A DNA stretch of 64,000 bases from CAVQGM01 sp963712065 (GCA_963712065.1 CAVQGM010000002.1:1240001-1304000), one strand, 5' to 3'; shown: positions 33,206 to 42,725, numbered from the stretch's first letter. Notes: a model not told the origin generated them from the letters alone. A program made the numbers and translations.

Positions 33206-35161
33206 ATGTCGTCGATCACCGACGCCGAGCGCGCGCTCGATGCGGCCGACGACGCCTTCGCCCGCCTGGACGTCGACGGCGTCGTCGCCCACCTCTCGGC
33301 CGCCGTCCAGGGCTTCACCGCCGGTGGGCAGGCGTGCCAGGCGGCCATGGCGTGCGTACGGCTCGGCGACACGTTCGCCACCCTGATGGGCAACGTGACC
33401 GCCGCCCGGGCCTGGTTCGCCCGGGCCCGCCGGCTCGTGGCCGACCGACCGCCGTGCCTCGAGCAGGGCTGGGTGGCGGTGGCCGAGATGGGCTGCGACG
33501 TCGCCGACCCGGACGAGCTGCTCGCCGCCGCCGAGCTGGCCCTCGACCGGGCTCGGCGCTTCGGCGACCTGAACCTCGAGACCAAGGCCCTGGCCGACGG
33601 CGGCCTGGCCCACGTGCAGGCGGGGCGCATCGACGAAGGGATGGCGCTGCTCGACGAGGCGATGGCGCTCGCCTGCGGGCCCACCGATGACGCGGGCACC
33701 GCCGCCAAGTCGGTGTGCTCGTTCTTCACCGCCTGCTACTTCTCCGCCGACATCGAGCGGGCCGACACCTGGACCGACCTGCTGCGCGAACGTGGCCTCA
33801 TCGGCCTCGAGCCCGGTGGTCCGGTGTTCCTGTCGAGCCACTGCGACCGCCTGCAGGCGCAGCTGCTCGTCGAGCTCGGCCGGTGGGGGGAGGCCGAGGC
33901 GGTCCTCACCAGAGCGCAGGCCGAGTTCGCCGCGGTGATGCACGCCCCCGGCTGGCACCCCGACATCGGCCTGGCCGAGCTGCGCGTCCGTCAGGGCCGA
34001 CACGCCGATGCCGAGGTGCTCCTGCTCGGCAAGGACCAGCTGCTCGAGGCACTGCTGCCGACCGCCCGGCTGCACCTGGCCCGGGGCGACCGCGACCTGG
34101 CGCGAGCGGCCGCCCGGCGCGGCCTGCGCAGCGCTGGCGACGACCGGCTGCGCGCCGTCGAGCTGCTGGCGGTGCTGGTGGAGGCCGAGCTGGTGGCCGG
34201 CGACCTCGGCGCCGCCCGGGCCGCCGGCGAGCGGATGGCCGAGCGCGTCGGGGGGCTCGACGTCCCGTCGCTTCGAGCCCGCACCGCCGACGCCCGCGCC
34301 CGGGTGTCGACGGCCGCCGGCGACCTCGACGGCGCGCTCGACGTCCTCGAACCGGCCCTCGACGGCCTCGATCCCCTGCGCCTGCCGTGGCTGCGCGCCT
34401 CGCTCCTGCTGCACCTGGCCCGGCTACGGGAGGCAGCCGGCGACGTGGCGGGCGCGGCGCTCGACGCCAAGGCGGCTGCGGCCCTGCTCGACACCCTCGA
34501 CGTGGTGCTGGCGCCGGCCGACACCGCGGTGCTGAGGCGCTTGGGCCTGCGCTCGAACGGGCCCGGGTCCACTCATCCGGCCGTCGGGCCGAGGACGGCC
34601 ACGCTCGGCCGCGACGGCACGTGGTGGGTGGCGTCGTGCGACGGCGTCAGCGTCCGCCTGCGCGACACGAAGGGCCTGCGCTACCTCGCCGAGCTGGTGG
34701 CCGACCCGGGCGTCGAGCGCCACACGCTGGACCTGGTCGACCGGGTCGAGGGGGTCGACCCCGGCGGCGTCGTCCGCCGTCGGCTCGGCGACGCCGGGCC
34801 GTTGGTCGATGCCGAGGCCCGGGCTGCCTACCGCCACCGCATCGAGGAGCTGCGGAGCGAGATCGACGAGGCGTTCGCGGCCGACCAGATCGAGAGGGCC
34901 GAAGCCTGCCAGGTCGAGCTCGACCTGCTCGTGTCGCAGCTGGCCCAGGCGTTCGGGCTGGGGGGCAGGGAGCGCCGCGCCGCCTCGGCGGCCGAGCGGG
35001 CCCGGTTGAACGTCACCCGGGCGCTGCGGGCGGCCATCACCAAGGTGGTGGAAGGGCTGCCCGGGCCCGGCGAGGTGCTCGACCGGCGGGTGCGCACCGG
35101 CCTGTACTGCGCCTACGAAGAGGCACCGGAGGACGCGGTGCGCTGGATCGTTCAGTCCTGA
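33206..35161 (+). CDS. TPR-repeat protein with C-terminal regulator-type domain
   Basis: A 651-residue protein. Residues 1-440 are helical repeats of TPR type (for example LDRARRFGDLNLETKALADGG, MALLDEAMALACG, HLARLREAAGDVAGAALDAKA). Residues about 470-650 form a separate domain starting WWVASCDGVSVRLRDTKGLRYLAELV and ending ERARLNVTRALRAAITKVVEG ... RVRTGLYCAYEE, a domain known from the C-termini of large actinobacterial ATPase-type transcription regulators. No ATPase or classic HTH is present. Probably a regulator or adaptor; the DNA-binding role is inferred. Two hundred and thirty residues of overlap with other frames are ignored. Confidence 0.72.
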   Translation: MSSITDAERALDAADDAFARLDVDGVVAHLSAAVQGFTAGGQACQAAMACVRLGDTFATLMGNVTAARAWFARARRLVADRPPCLEQGWVAVAEMGCDVADPDELLAAAELALDRARRFGDLNLETKALADGGLAHVQAGRIDEGMALLDEAMALACGPTDDAGTAAKSVCSFFTACYFSADIERADTWTDLLRERGLIGLEPGGPVFLSSHCDRLQAQLLVELGRWGEAEAVLTRAQAEFAAVMHAPGWHPDIGLAELRVRQGRHADAEVLLLGKDQLLEALLPTARLHLARGDRDLARAAARRGLRSAGDDRLRAVELLAVLVEAELVAGDLGAARAAGERMAERVGGLDVPSLRARTADARARVSTAAGDLDGALDVLEPALDGLDPLRLPWLRASLLLHLARLREAAGDVAGAALDAKAAAALLDTLDVVLAPADTAVLRRLGLRSNGPGSTHPAVGPRTATLGRDGTWWVASCDGVSVRLRDTKGLRYLAELVADPGVERHTLDLVDRVEGVDPGGVVRRRLGDAGPLVDAEARAAYRHRIEELRSEIDEAFAADQIERAEACQVELDLLVSQLAQAFGLGGRERRAASAAERARLNVTRALRAAITKVVEGLPGPGEVLDRRVRTGLYCAYEEAPEDAVRWIVQS

Positions 35162-35198
35162 CTGAACGGGATCGCCCCGCGTTGAACGCCACGGGGGC

Positions 35199-35957
35199 AT
35201 GACCACACACCAAGAACCGTTCCAGCCGACCGTCGACGAGATCGCCGACGGCATCTACCGCATCTCGACCTTCATCCCCGACGTGGGCCCCGAGGGGTTC
35301 ACGTTCAACCAGTTCCTGGTGGCGGCCGACGAGCCGCTGCTGTTCCACACCGGCATGCGAGCCCTGTTCCCGCTGGTGAGCGAGGCCGTCGCCACCGTGG
35401 TGCCGGTGGCGTCGCTGCGCTGGATCAGCTTCGGCCACGTGGAGGCGGACGAGAGCGGCAGCACGAACATGTGGCTGGCCGCCGCTCCGCACAGCCAGGT
35501 GGCGTTCGGGGCCCTCGGCTGCGACGTGTCGCTCGACGACCTGTGCGACCGGCCGCCGCGGGCGCTCGGCGACGGCGAGGTGATCGACCTCGGCGGGAAG
35601 CGCGTCCGGCAGGTCTCCACCCCCCACGTGCCCCACGGGTGGGAGGCCCAGGTCCTCTACGAGGAGACGACCGGCACCCTGCTGTGCGGGGACCTGCTCA
35701 GCCAGGTGGGCGCACCCCCGGCGCTGGTGACCGACGACGTCCTCGACGCCGCGCTCGCGGCCGAGGGCACGTTCGGGTCGACCAGCCTGGCACCGCACAC
35801 CGGCCAGGTGCTGCGCGGCCTCGGCGACCTGCAGCCGACGACGCTGGCCATCATGCACGGCTCGTCGTTCCAGGGCGACGGCGGCAAGGTCCTGTACGAC
35901 ATGGCCGGCGCCTACGAGGACCTGGCGGCGAGTGCGAGGGCCGGCGCAGGCCGGTGA
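35199..35957 (+). CDS. Metallo-beta-lactamase-fold protein, ODP (flavodiiron-like) type
   Basis: A 252-residue hydrolase-fold protein. FNQFLVAADEPLLFHTGMRALF begins the domain, and FGHVEADESGS is the HxExD motif typical of diiron oxygen-binding (ODP) proteins rather than HxHxDH hydrolases. VSTPHVPHGWEAQVLYEETTGTLLCGDLLS adds further ligands (His, Asp). Flavodiiron proteins also have a flavodoxin domain; none follows here, so the electron partner would be separate. Function possibly O2 or NO reduction, inferred. It lies 38 bp after the TPR gene. Confidence 0.8.
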   Translation: MTTHQEPFQPTVDEIADGIYRISTFIPDVGPEGFTFNQFLVAADEPLLFHTGMRALFPLVSEAVATVVPVASLRWISFGHVEADESGSTNMWLAAAPHSQVAFGALGCDVSLDDLCDRPPRALGDGEVIDLGGKRVRQVSTPHVPHGWEAQVLYEETTGTLLCGDLLSQVGAPPALVTDDVLDAALAAEGTFGSTSLAPHTGQVLRGLGDLQPTTLAIMHGSSFQGDGGKVLYDMAGAYEDLAASARAGAGR

Positions 35958-36024
35958 CGGGATCGGGGCGCGGACGGCCCCCGTCCCCCACGACGCCCTG
36001 AGCGGGGACGTCCCAGGTGGCGCC

Positions 36025-37026
36025 TCACCCGGTGAGCAGCTGATCCCAGGCGGCGATGAGCGAGGGCGGAACCGGGTCGGGCAGGTACTCGTCCACGACG
36101 GGGCAGTTGTGGTGGTACCCGCGAGAGGCCGGGTCGCCTCGGCACTCGTCGGTGGACGTGATGAGCCGGTGGCTGTTTCCCCAAGGGGCGACGGCGGCAT
36201 CGATGTCGACCGGCTCGCCCGGCAGACCGAGGTTCTCCCAGGACCGCTCGATGGGGGCGACGATCGGCTCGTCGGCGTGGGCCAGGCCCCACATCCGCGA
36301 GGCAGGCGTCGCCATCGGCTCGGTCGTCCACGGGGCCGGCTCCGTCGCGTCGAGGAGCACGACACGGGCGACCTCCTCGGAGCGGGCCAGGAAGGCTGCG
36401 TGCCCGCCGCCCTGGGAGTGACCCGCCGTTGCGATGCGGGACCACGTCGGCGTCGCATCGGGGTCGAGGTACCGGTCCCACCCGCCGCCGGGATCGGTCT
36501 CGGTGAGGTGCTCGAGCGCGGCGACCAGCCTCGGGATCGCCGAATCCTGGGGTGGTATGGCCAGGTCGAGCCCGGGGGCGTCGGTCCCCCGGAGGATCTC
36601 CTCACGGGCGTCGACGGCGCATCGGGGGTCGGTGCTGCCCTGGCACAGGTCGAAGTTGACGGAGAGGTCGTTGGGGTAGGCCAGGCCGATCACGTGGTAG
36701 CCGAGCCCCGCCGCCTGCTCGAGGAACGTCGAGTACCAGTTCGGCTCGGCGCCGGTGCCAGGGAAGAACACCAACAGCTCACCGCGCGGGTCACCGCCGG
36801 GCACGGCGACGACGTGGTCGCCGAAGCCGGCCGTGATGCCCTCCCCGGTGGCGGTGGGGTCGAGGGCCGACCACGAAGGCTCCTCGCCTCCGGCGGGCGC
36901 GGGGATGCTCGTGCTCGACGTGGCGACCGGCTCGTCGCCGGTGCCCGAGGAGCAGCCGACCGCCGCGAGGAACAGGACGAGGGCCGTCAACGGGACAGCC
37001 CGACGGGACGGCGAGGTGTGCGGCAC
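36025..37026 (-). CDS. Secreted lipoprotein alpha/beta hydrolase
   Basis: A 333-residue exported lipoprotein: signal peptide and lipobox LAAVGC, Cys at residue 25, then a Ser/Thr-rich linker. LVFFPGTGAEPNWYSTFLEQAAGLGY begins the hydrolase domain; GHSQGG is the nucleophile elbow. Two pairs of Cys could form disulfides (DLCQGSTDPRC and ECRGDPASRGYHHNC). The substrate is unknown; the shape is close to poly-ester or polysaccharide-esterase-like proteins. It follows the propeller lipoprotein gene by 6 bp, so they are likely co-expressed at the cell surface. Confidence 0.8.
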   Translation of the reverse strand: MPHTSPSRRAVPLTALVLFLAAVGCSSGTGDEPVATSSTSIPAPAGGEEPSWSALDPTATGEGITAGFGDHVVAVPGGDPRGELLVFFPGTGAEPNWYSTFLEQAAGLGYHVIGLAYPNDLSVNFDLCQGSTDPRCAVDAREEILRGTDAPGLDLAIPPQDSAIPRLVAALEHLTETDPGGGWDRYLDPDATPTWSRIATAGHSQGGGHAAFLARSEEVARVVLLDATEPAPWTTEPMATPASRMWGLAHADEPIVAPIERSWENLGLPGEPVDIDAAVAPWGNSHRLITSTDECRGDPASRGYHHNCPVVDEYLPDPVPPSLIAAWDQLLTG

Positions 37027-37032
37027 CGGTGC

Positions 37033-38268
37033 TCATCCTTCCAGGGCCATGATCGGGACGGCGCAGCGGCGGACCTGCGAGCTCGCGCCGTGCATGGCGT
37101 AGTAGTAGACGAACACCTGGTCATCGCTGACGATCACCTCCGGGTCGACCCTCGTCGTCGAACCGGCCGCACCGTCGTCGCATCGGATCGGCGTTCCGCC
37201 GTCGAGCGGGGCGACCCACACCTGCTGGTCGGTCCGCCCGGGGACGGTCGTGGGCCGGTCGGCGACGGTCAGGGTCGCCCACGCCCGGCCGTCGACGAGG
37301 AACGGCTCGGGCGAGCCCAGGTACGGGTGGGCATCGTCGGGGCTCGACACACGGAGCCGCTCCGTGGGCGATCCGGCCCCGTCGAGGTCCCACACGACGA
37401 GCTCGTCGCCGTCGACCACGGCCAGCACCGACACCCGACCGGTGTCCGGGTCGACCCACCCATAGGGGTTCTCGGCCACGCCGTCGCCGACCGCGCCGAG
37501 CTGGGTGGTCGAGCCCGTGTCGGTGTCCACGAGCTCGACCGCGGCGCCGCGGTCGAGCTCGCCAGCCACCGTGAGCAGCCCGGTGCCGACCACCCAACGG
37601 GCATCGCCACCGCCACGCTCCGGCAACCACACGAGATCGGTCGTCTCCGACGGCGTCGCTTCGTCGAACCACACCGCGGTGCCGAAGCCGGGCGGGCGGC
37701 GCAGCGCCACCACCAGGGTCGTCGGGTGGCCGGGCCGGCGGCTGGGGATCGGACTCAGGTAGCCCGTCGAGGTCACCACCTCGACCGTCGCCCCGGCACC
37801 GCCAACGGCGACACGCGCGGCCCGCAACCCCTCGGGGGTGGACGCGGTGTACCAGAGTGAGATCCCGTGCGCGTCGACGCCGAGCTCGGGACCGTTGTTC
37901 GTGTCGAGCATCGGCGCGGCGTCCGCTGCCACCAGCCCGGGGCCCTCCGGTCCAGGCAGCCCATCGGCGAGGTCCAGCTCGGCGAGCCAGATGCGGCCGA
38001 CGCCATCCTGCCACGTCATCCATCCGCGCTCGTCGTGGACCAGCACCTCGGGGTCGAACCACGACTCACCGGCCGGCGTGACGGTGACCGTCTCGGGCGC
38101 CGTTCTCCCCACGGCCGTGCCGGTGTCAGCCATCGACGGCGCAGTCTGGGGAGTGCGGCCGTCGGTCTCCGTGGGACCACCGCAGGACGCGACGATCACG
38201 CCTGCCATCGTCAGCGCTGCGATCCGCAGCCTGGTTCGCGAGCACCGGACGCCGTGCACCGTTGCCAT
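37033..38268 (-). CDS. Secreted lipoprotein, predicted beta-propeller
   Basis: A 411-residue lipoprotein with lipobox IVASC after a hydrophobic stretch (LRIAALTMAGVIVASC). Repeated blade-like segments include EVLVHDERGWMTWQDG, GPELGVDAHGISLWYTAS, and at the end EVIVSDDQVFVYYYAMHG; this resembles GH43-like five-bladed propellers, but catalytic acids cannot be placed with confidence. The ATG at 38268 begins the signal peptide. It overlaps no other gene and is followed 6 bp on by the lipoprotein hydrolase gene. Confidence 0.7.
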   Translation of the reverse strand: MATVHGVRCSRTRLRIAALTMAGVIVASCGGPTETDGRTPQTAPSMADTGTAVGRTAPETVTVTPAGESWFDPEVLVHDERGWMTWQDGVGRIWLAELDLADGLPGPEGPGLVAADAAPMLDTNNGPELGVDAHGISLWYTASTPEGLRAARVAVGGAGATVEVVTSTGYLSPIPSRRPGHPTTLVVALRRPPGFGTAVWFDEATPSETTDLVWLPERGGGDARWVVGTGLLTVAGELDRGAAVELVDTDTGSTTQLGAVGDGVAENPYGWVDPDTGRVSVLAVVDGDELVVWDLDGAGSPTERLRVSSPDDAHPYLGSPEPFLVDGRAWATLTVADRPTTVPGRTDQQVWVAPLDGGTPIRCDDGAAGSTTRVDPEVIVSDDQVFVYYYAMHGASSQVRRCAVPIMALEG

Positions 38269-38449
38269 GCTGCCAGCGTGTCCTGAGAGGAAGATGAGAG
38301 CCGATGATGAGGCGTCGCAGAACCGCGGTCGTGACGCGGACCCCGATGGCTCGTTGACGGTGGTCCTGGGCGGGTGGCCCGAGGCGGCCGAGTTGAAGGA
38401 CGCGAACGAGCGCATCGCACGCTTGGAACGGGCGCTCGGCCGCAAGGCG

Positions 38450-39499
38450 CTACAGGTAGTCGTTGCGCTCCAACGAGCGGAAGGCGAGGTAGCCCCACAG
38501 CGGTGGGACGTAGAAGGTGGCCAGTCGGTAGAGGATCACGGCAGCGAAGGCCGGACCTTCGGGTACGCCGGCGGCCACCAGGCCGAAGGTGAGCCCGCTC
38601 TCGACGACACCGATGCCGCCGGGCACGGGGAGGAGGCCGGCCAGCAGCGACACGCTGATGGTGATGACCACGAGGTCGCTGAACGAGACGGAGGAACCGA
38701 GCGCGGCCACGAACAGCCCCAGCGCGAGGGAGAACAGGAGGATGGAGCCGAGGTTCCCCCCGACCAGGAGGAGCAGTCGGCGTGGCGAGCGGAGGTCGCG
38801 CAGGGCGCTGCGGCCGTCGGCGAGGAGGTTCCTGGCCCAGGTGAGGAACTGGCGACGGGGTTCGGGGAGGAGGACCGACACCACGGCGAGCACGCCGGCC
38901 AGCGCGATGAACACCACGAGGATCGTGCGCCACTCGGGGATCGAGGGGGCGTCGAGGTCGAAGTGGAGGGTCTGAGGGGTGAACGCGAGGAGACCGATCA
39001 GCAGCGCGGCCTCGACGAGGAAGCCGGAGAACCCGTCGAGCCCGCCGATGGCGAGCGCGGTGCCGGACGTGAAGCCCTGCTTCTGGAAGAACCGTACGCC
39101 CATGGCGATGCGAGCCGCGCTCGTCGGTACCGCCAGCCCGACGTAGCTCTGCGCCAGTTGCAGCCGGTAGACGGGCCACACCGGGAGCGAGCGTGGCGCG
39201 GCCCCCATCGTGGAGAGGGTCTGGGTGATCCTCGGCGTCTGCGCCACCACGAAGGCGCCGGCGACCAGGACCCAGGAGGCGCCGCCGAGCTCCTCGGCCA
39301 CCTCGTCGAGGTCGACTCCGGCGACCGTGTCGACCAGCACCGAGATGGCGAGCACGAGGAGGACGACCTGGAGCACGGACCGCCACGACACCCGCTTGAG
39401 GCGCTGCAGACCCCTCGGGTCGTCGGCGGGCGGCCCGGGCCCCCGGGGATCGACGTCGGTCCCCGGTGGCCCGGACGAGCGCGAGCGCTCGGTGGTCAC
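38450..39499 (-). CDS. Lysylphosphatidylglycerol-synthase-like transmembrane protein (UPF0104)
   Basis: A 349-residue membrane protein with about eight helices, e.g. VLQVVLLVLAISVLVDTVAG and LLLLVGGNLGSILLFSLALGLFVAALG. The conserved PVPGGIGVVESGLTFGLVAAGV segment identifies the LPG_synthase_TM family (MprF flippase-like). The soluble synthase domain is absent, so it may flip or bind a lipid. The ATG at 39499 overlaps the stop of the alkyl sulfatase gene (ATGA). Confidence 0.82.
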   Translation of the reverse strand: MTTERSRSSGPPGTDVDPRGPGPPADDPRGLQRLKRVSWRSVLQVVLLVLAISVLVDTVAGVDLDEVAEELGGASWVLVAGAFVVAQTPRITQTLSTMGAAPRSLPVWPVYRLQLAQSYVGLAVPTSAARIAMGVRFFQKQGFTSGTALAIGGLDGFSGFLVEAALLIGLLAFTPQTLHFDLDAPSIPEWRTILVVFIALAGVLAVVSVLLPEPRRQFLTWARNLLADGRSALRDLRSPRRLLLLVGGNLGSILLFSLALGLFVAALGSSVSFSDLVVITISVSLLAGLLPVPGGIGVVESGLTFGLVAAGVPEGPAFAAVILYRLATFYVPPLWGYLAFRSLERNDYL

Positions 39500-41385
39500 G
39501 AGGTGACGATGTCGAAGTCGGGGTCGACCGGCGCGAGGACGGCCATCAGCCGGGCCAGCACGCCGGGGTCACCGTCGACGGTGACCCTGCCGTCGCCGAT
39601 GGCGACGCCCAGGTCGAGCGTCCCGGTGACCAGCCCGATGAGCTCGGCCCGTGTGAGCCACACCGCCGTCACCCCGGCGGGCACCGAGGTCGTCGTGCGG
39701 TGGTGCAGCGCACCGTTGCGCAGCTCCACGACGGAGGTGTGGTCCTCGTCGGTGATGCACCAGGCGATGCGCAGGTGCTCGTCCCAGGCACGGGGCCCGT
39801 CGACGCGGATGGCGACGCTGTCGAGGACCTGGTCGACCGAGAGTGCGTTGAGCAGGTCGGGCGAGGTGGTCACCGGCGTGCCGAAGTTGCCCGAGCGCAG
39901 CTCGGTGGCGCCCGCCAGGTAGGCGTTGCGCCAGGTGCCGTTCTCGGCGCCGAAGCCGAGCTGCTCGAAGGCGTCGGCCAGCAGGGCCCGTGCCTCGGCG
40001 TCGGTGGCGTCGGCGAAGACTAGGTGCTTGCCCACCTCGACGCACCAACGGTAGTCGCCGTCGTCCCACGCCCCCCGGGCGACGGCCAACGCACCGTCGC
40101 GGCCGCCCATGGCCTCGACGTAGCGGATGGCGACGGCCTCCGGTGGGTGCGGCCACAGGTTCGCCGGGTTGGCGTCGTACCAGCCCATGTAGCGCTGGTA
40201 GATCGCCTTGATGTTGTGGCTGACCGAGCCGTAGTAGCCGTGGGTGTGCCACTGCCGTTCGAGGGCCGGCGGCATGGGAAGCACCTCGGCGATCTCGGCG
40301 CCGGTGTAGCCCTGGTTGATCATGCGCAGCGTCTGGTCGTGGAGGTAGAGGTACATGTCGCGCTGCATGGCGAGGAACTCGACCGCGCGCTCCCGGCCCC
40401 AGGTCGGCCAGTGGTGCGAGGCGAAGACCACGTCGAGCTCGTCGCCCCACAGGTCGATCGTCTCGGTGAGGTAGTGCGCCCAGGCGTGCGGGTCGCGCAC
40501 GAGGGCGCCGCGGATCGTCAGGATGTTGTGGAGGGTGTGCGACGTGTTCTCGGCCGTGCACAGCGCCCGGCGCTGCGGGAAGTAGAAGTTCATCTCCGCC
40601 GGCGCCTCGGTGCCGGGCGTGACCTGGAAGACGATCTCCACGCCGTCGATGGTGAGGGATTCGCCGGTCCGACCGATGTCGACCGTCGGGGCGATGAGGC
40701 TCACCGTCCCCGTCGAGGTGGTCTGGCCCAGTCCGGTCCCGATCTGGTCGGCCGGGCCGCGATCGAGGGCGGCGCCGTACATGTAGCCGGCCCGGCGGGT
40801 CATGGCCGTGCCGGCGAAGACGTTCTCGGCGATGGCGTGGTGCAGGAAGCCGTCGGGGGCGATCACCGCGACGTCGCCGGCGTCGACCTGCTCCGGGGTG
40901 ATGATGCCCTTCACGCCACCGAAGTGGTCGACGTGGGAGTGGGTGTAGATCATCGCCTTCACCGGCCGCTCGCCCCGGTGCTCGCGGTACAGCGCGAAGG
41001 CGGCGGCCGCGGTCTCGGCGCTGATCAGCGGATCGACGACGATCACCCCGGAGTCACCCTCGATGACGCTCATCACCGACAGGTCGTACCCCCGCAGCTG
41101 GTAGATGCCCGGCACCACCTCGAACAGCCCGTCCTCGATGAGCAGCTGTCCCTGGCGCCACAGGCTGGGGTTGGCCGTGTCCGGCGCGTCGGCACCCCGC
41201 ATGAAGTCGTAGGCGTCGAGGTCCCAGACCACCCGACCGCCGTCGGTCGTGACCTGGCGCTGCCGGGATCGAGCGACGAACCCTCGGGTGGCGTCCTCGA
41301 AGTCCTGCCGGTCCTGCATCGGCAGCGACTCCGCCATGGCGGAGATCGCCGCTCGCGTCGCTGCGGTCGCCATCGCTTCGCTCAT
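39496..41385 (-). CDS. SdsA1-like alkyl sulfatase
   Basis: A 629-residue metallo-beta-lactamase-fold sulfatase. The metal motif is H149-S-H-V-D-H in THSHVDHFGG; further ligands lie in NTSHTLHNI and FASHHWPTWG. The central dimerisation region DQTLRMINQGYTGAEIAEVLPMP and the C-terminal SCP-like domain (ELRNGALHHRTTTSVPAGV...) complete the SdsA1 architecture. The enzyme cleaves primary or secondary alkyl sulfates to alcohol and sulfate. No signal peptide is seen, so it may act in the cytoplasm. It is divergent from the double TetR gene at 41481; the intergenic region holds a palindrome that suggests repression. Confidence 0.88.
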   Translation of the reverse strand: MSEAMATAATRAAISAMAESLPMQDRQDFEDATRGFVARSRQRQVTTDGGRVVWDLDAYDFMRGADAPDTANPSLWRQGQLLIEDGLFEVVPGIYQLRGYDLSVMSVIEGDSGVIVVDPLISAETAAAAFALYREHRGERPVKAMIYTHSHVDHFGGVKGIITPEQVDAGDVAVIAPDGFLHHAIAENVFAGTAMTRRAGYMYGAALDRGPADQIGTGLGQTTSTGTVSLIAPTVDIGRTGESLTIDGVEIVFQVTPGTEAPAEMNFYFPQRRALCTAENTSHTLHNILTIRGALVRDPHAWAHYLTETIDLWGDELDVVFASHHWPTWGRERAVEFLAMQRDMYLYLHDQTLRMINQGYTGAEIAEVLPMPPALERQWHTHGYYGSVSHNIKAIYQRYMGWYDANPANLWPHPPEAVAIRYVEAMGGRDGALAVARGAWDDGDYRWCVEVGKHLVFADATDAEARALLADAFEQLGFGAENGTWRNAYLAGATELRSGNFGTPVTTSPDLLNALSVDQVLDSVAIRVDGPRAWDEHLRIAWCITDEDHTSVVELRNGALHHRTTTSVPAGVTAVWLTRAELIGLVTGTLDLGVAIGDGRVTVDGDPGVLARLMAVLAPVDPDFDIVTS

Positions 41386-41463
41386 CGGCTCCAGCTCCTC
41401 GACGTCGTCGGAGGCCGACCGCCGCCGGTCGCGGGTCGATCTCCGCCCCAGTGGTTACCAACT

Positions 41464-41476
41464 GACTACAGTAGTC
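41464..41476. promoter_or_regulatory. TetR-type operator GACTAC-A-GTAGTC
   Basis: Perfect 6-bp-arm palindrome, 5 bp before the double TetR gene start (41481) and 79 bp from the divergent alkyl sulfatase start (41385). A site so close to a leaderless-like start would block transcription of the regulator and could overlap the sulfatase promoter. Confidence 0.6.
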
Positions 41477-41480
41477 CGAC

Positions 41481-42725
41481 GTGGCCGTGTCGAGCCGGAT
41501 GCGTGGGGAACAGCGAGCGGCCAGCGAGGCGGCCATCCTCGACGCCGCCGGGGACCTCTTCGCCCGCTGCGGACCCGATGGCGCCTCGCTGCGCGACGTG
41601 GGCGCCGCCGCCGGATGCACCCACGCGCTGGTCGCCCGCTACTACGGCTCCAAGGAAGGCCTCGTGGGCGCCGTGGCGTCGCAGCTGGCGGACCGGGTCG
41701 ACCGGGCCGTCGACCGGGCCGCGGCCACGGCCGACGAGCCACTGGTCGAGCTGCTGGCCGCGGCCCGCACGCACCGGCCCTGCCTGCAGCTGCTCGTCCG
41801 CAGCGCCCTGGGCGACCTCCCACCCCGCGAGTTCCCCGCCTGCCTCCACGTCGACTGGCTCCTGTCGCAGACCCCGACCGCGACCACGACGCCGACCGGT
41901 CACGTCGGACCCGACCGACGATCCCGGCTGTGCGCCTACGCGGCCGCCAGCCTGCTGTTCGGCTTCGTGACGTTCGAGGGCTTCCTCGTCGCCGCGACCC
42001 GCCTGGGCCCGCTGGCGGCCCGCCGCCGCGACGCCGCCGTCGCCTCGACGGCGCGGCGCCTCCTCGAGTTGGCCGCGGCACCCGAGCCCCGGCTGGCGCC
42101 TCGCGACCTCTCGTCGGCGCGCCTGCTCACCGCAGCCACCCGCGAGCCTCCGACGGCGGCGCGGGACGCCCTGCTGCGGTCGGCCATCGAGCTGTTCGCC
42201 GAGCAGGGGCCGGCCTCGGTCTCGGTGCGCGACATCGCCCGCCACGCCGGCGTGAACCAGGGCCTCATCTACCGCCACTTCGGCTCCAAGGACGCGCTGC
42301 TGGCCGAGGCCCTCGAGCAGGGCAGCGCCGGGCTGTTCCCGGCCGCGCTCGCCGCCGAGGGCTTCGACTTCGACGCCATGAGCTGGCTGCTGCACCACAC
42401 CTCGACGGCGCCCCGGCTGATCGCCCGCACCCTCGTCGACGACGTCGACATCACGACCGTCCGCCAGACGTTCCCCATCTTCCGCCGGCTGCTCGGCGTG
42501 TACGACCACGTGCCCACGGGCGCCGGTCCCGCCGACCTGTCCGACCCCCGCGTCGCGGTGGTGGCGACGGCGGCCATGGCCCTCGGGTCGGCCATCTGGG
42601 GCGTCCACCTCCGCGGCACCCTCGGGCTGGGCGAGCGCGACGGCATCGAAGCGGCGATCGCCGACCTCGCCCGCCTCCTCGTCGCGACCCCGGTGCTGGC
42701 GGCGGAGCCCGGAGCGCAGCGATGA
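41481..42725 (+). CDS. Tandem TetR-TetR fusion regulator
   Basis: A 414-residue protein that contains two complete TetR-type units. First HTH: AILDAAGDLFARCGPDGASLRDVGAAAGCTHALVARYYGSK (about residues 18-60), ligand domain to about 205. Second HTH: ALLRSAIELFAEQGPASVSVRDIARHAGVNQGLIYRHFGSK (about 228-268) and a second ligand domain. Such covalent dimers are uncommon; each chain may act as a functional dimer. Start is GTG at 41481, within a few bases of the palindromic operator. Its stop overlaps the membrane protein gene by 4 bp (ATGA). Confidence 0.83.
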   Translation: MAVSSRMRGEQRAASEAAILDAAGDLFARCGPDGASLRDVGAAAGCTHALVARYYGSKEGLVGAVASQLADRVDRAVDRAAATADEPLVELLAAARTHRPCLQLLVRSALGDLPPREFPACLHVDWLLSQTPTATTTPTGHVGPDRRSRLCAYAAASLLFGFVTFEGFLVAATRLGPLAARRRDAAVASTARRLLELAAAPEPRLAPRDLSSARLLTAATREPPTAARDALLRSAIELFAEQGPASVSVRDIARHAGVNQGLIYRHFGSKDALLAEALEQGSAGLFPAALAAEGFDFDAMSWLLHHTSTAPRLIARTLVDDVDITTVRQTFPIFRRLLGVYDHVPTGAGPADLSDPRVAVVATAAMALGSAIWGVHLRGTLGLGERDGIEAAIADLARLLVATPVLAAEPGAQR

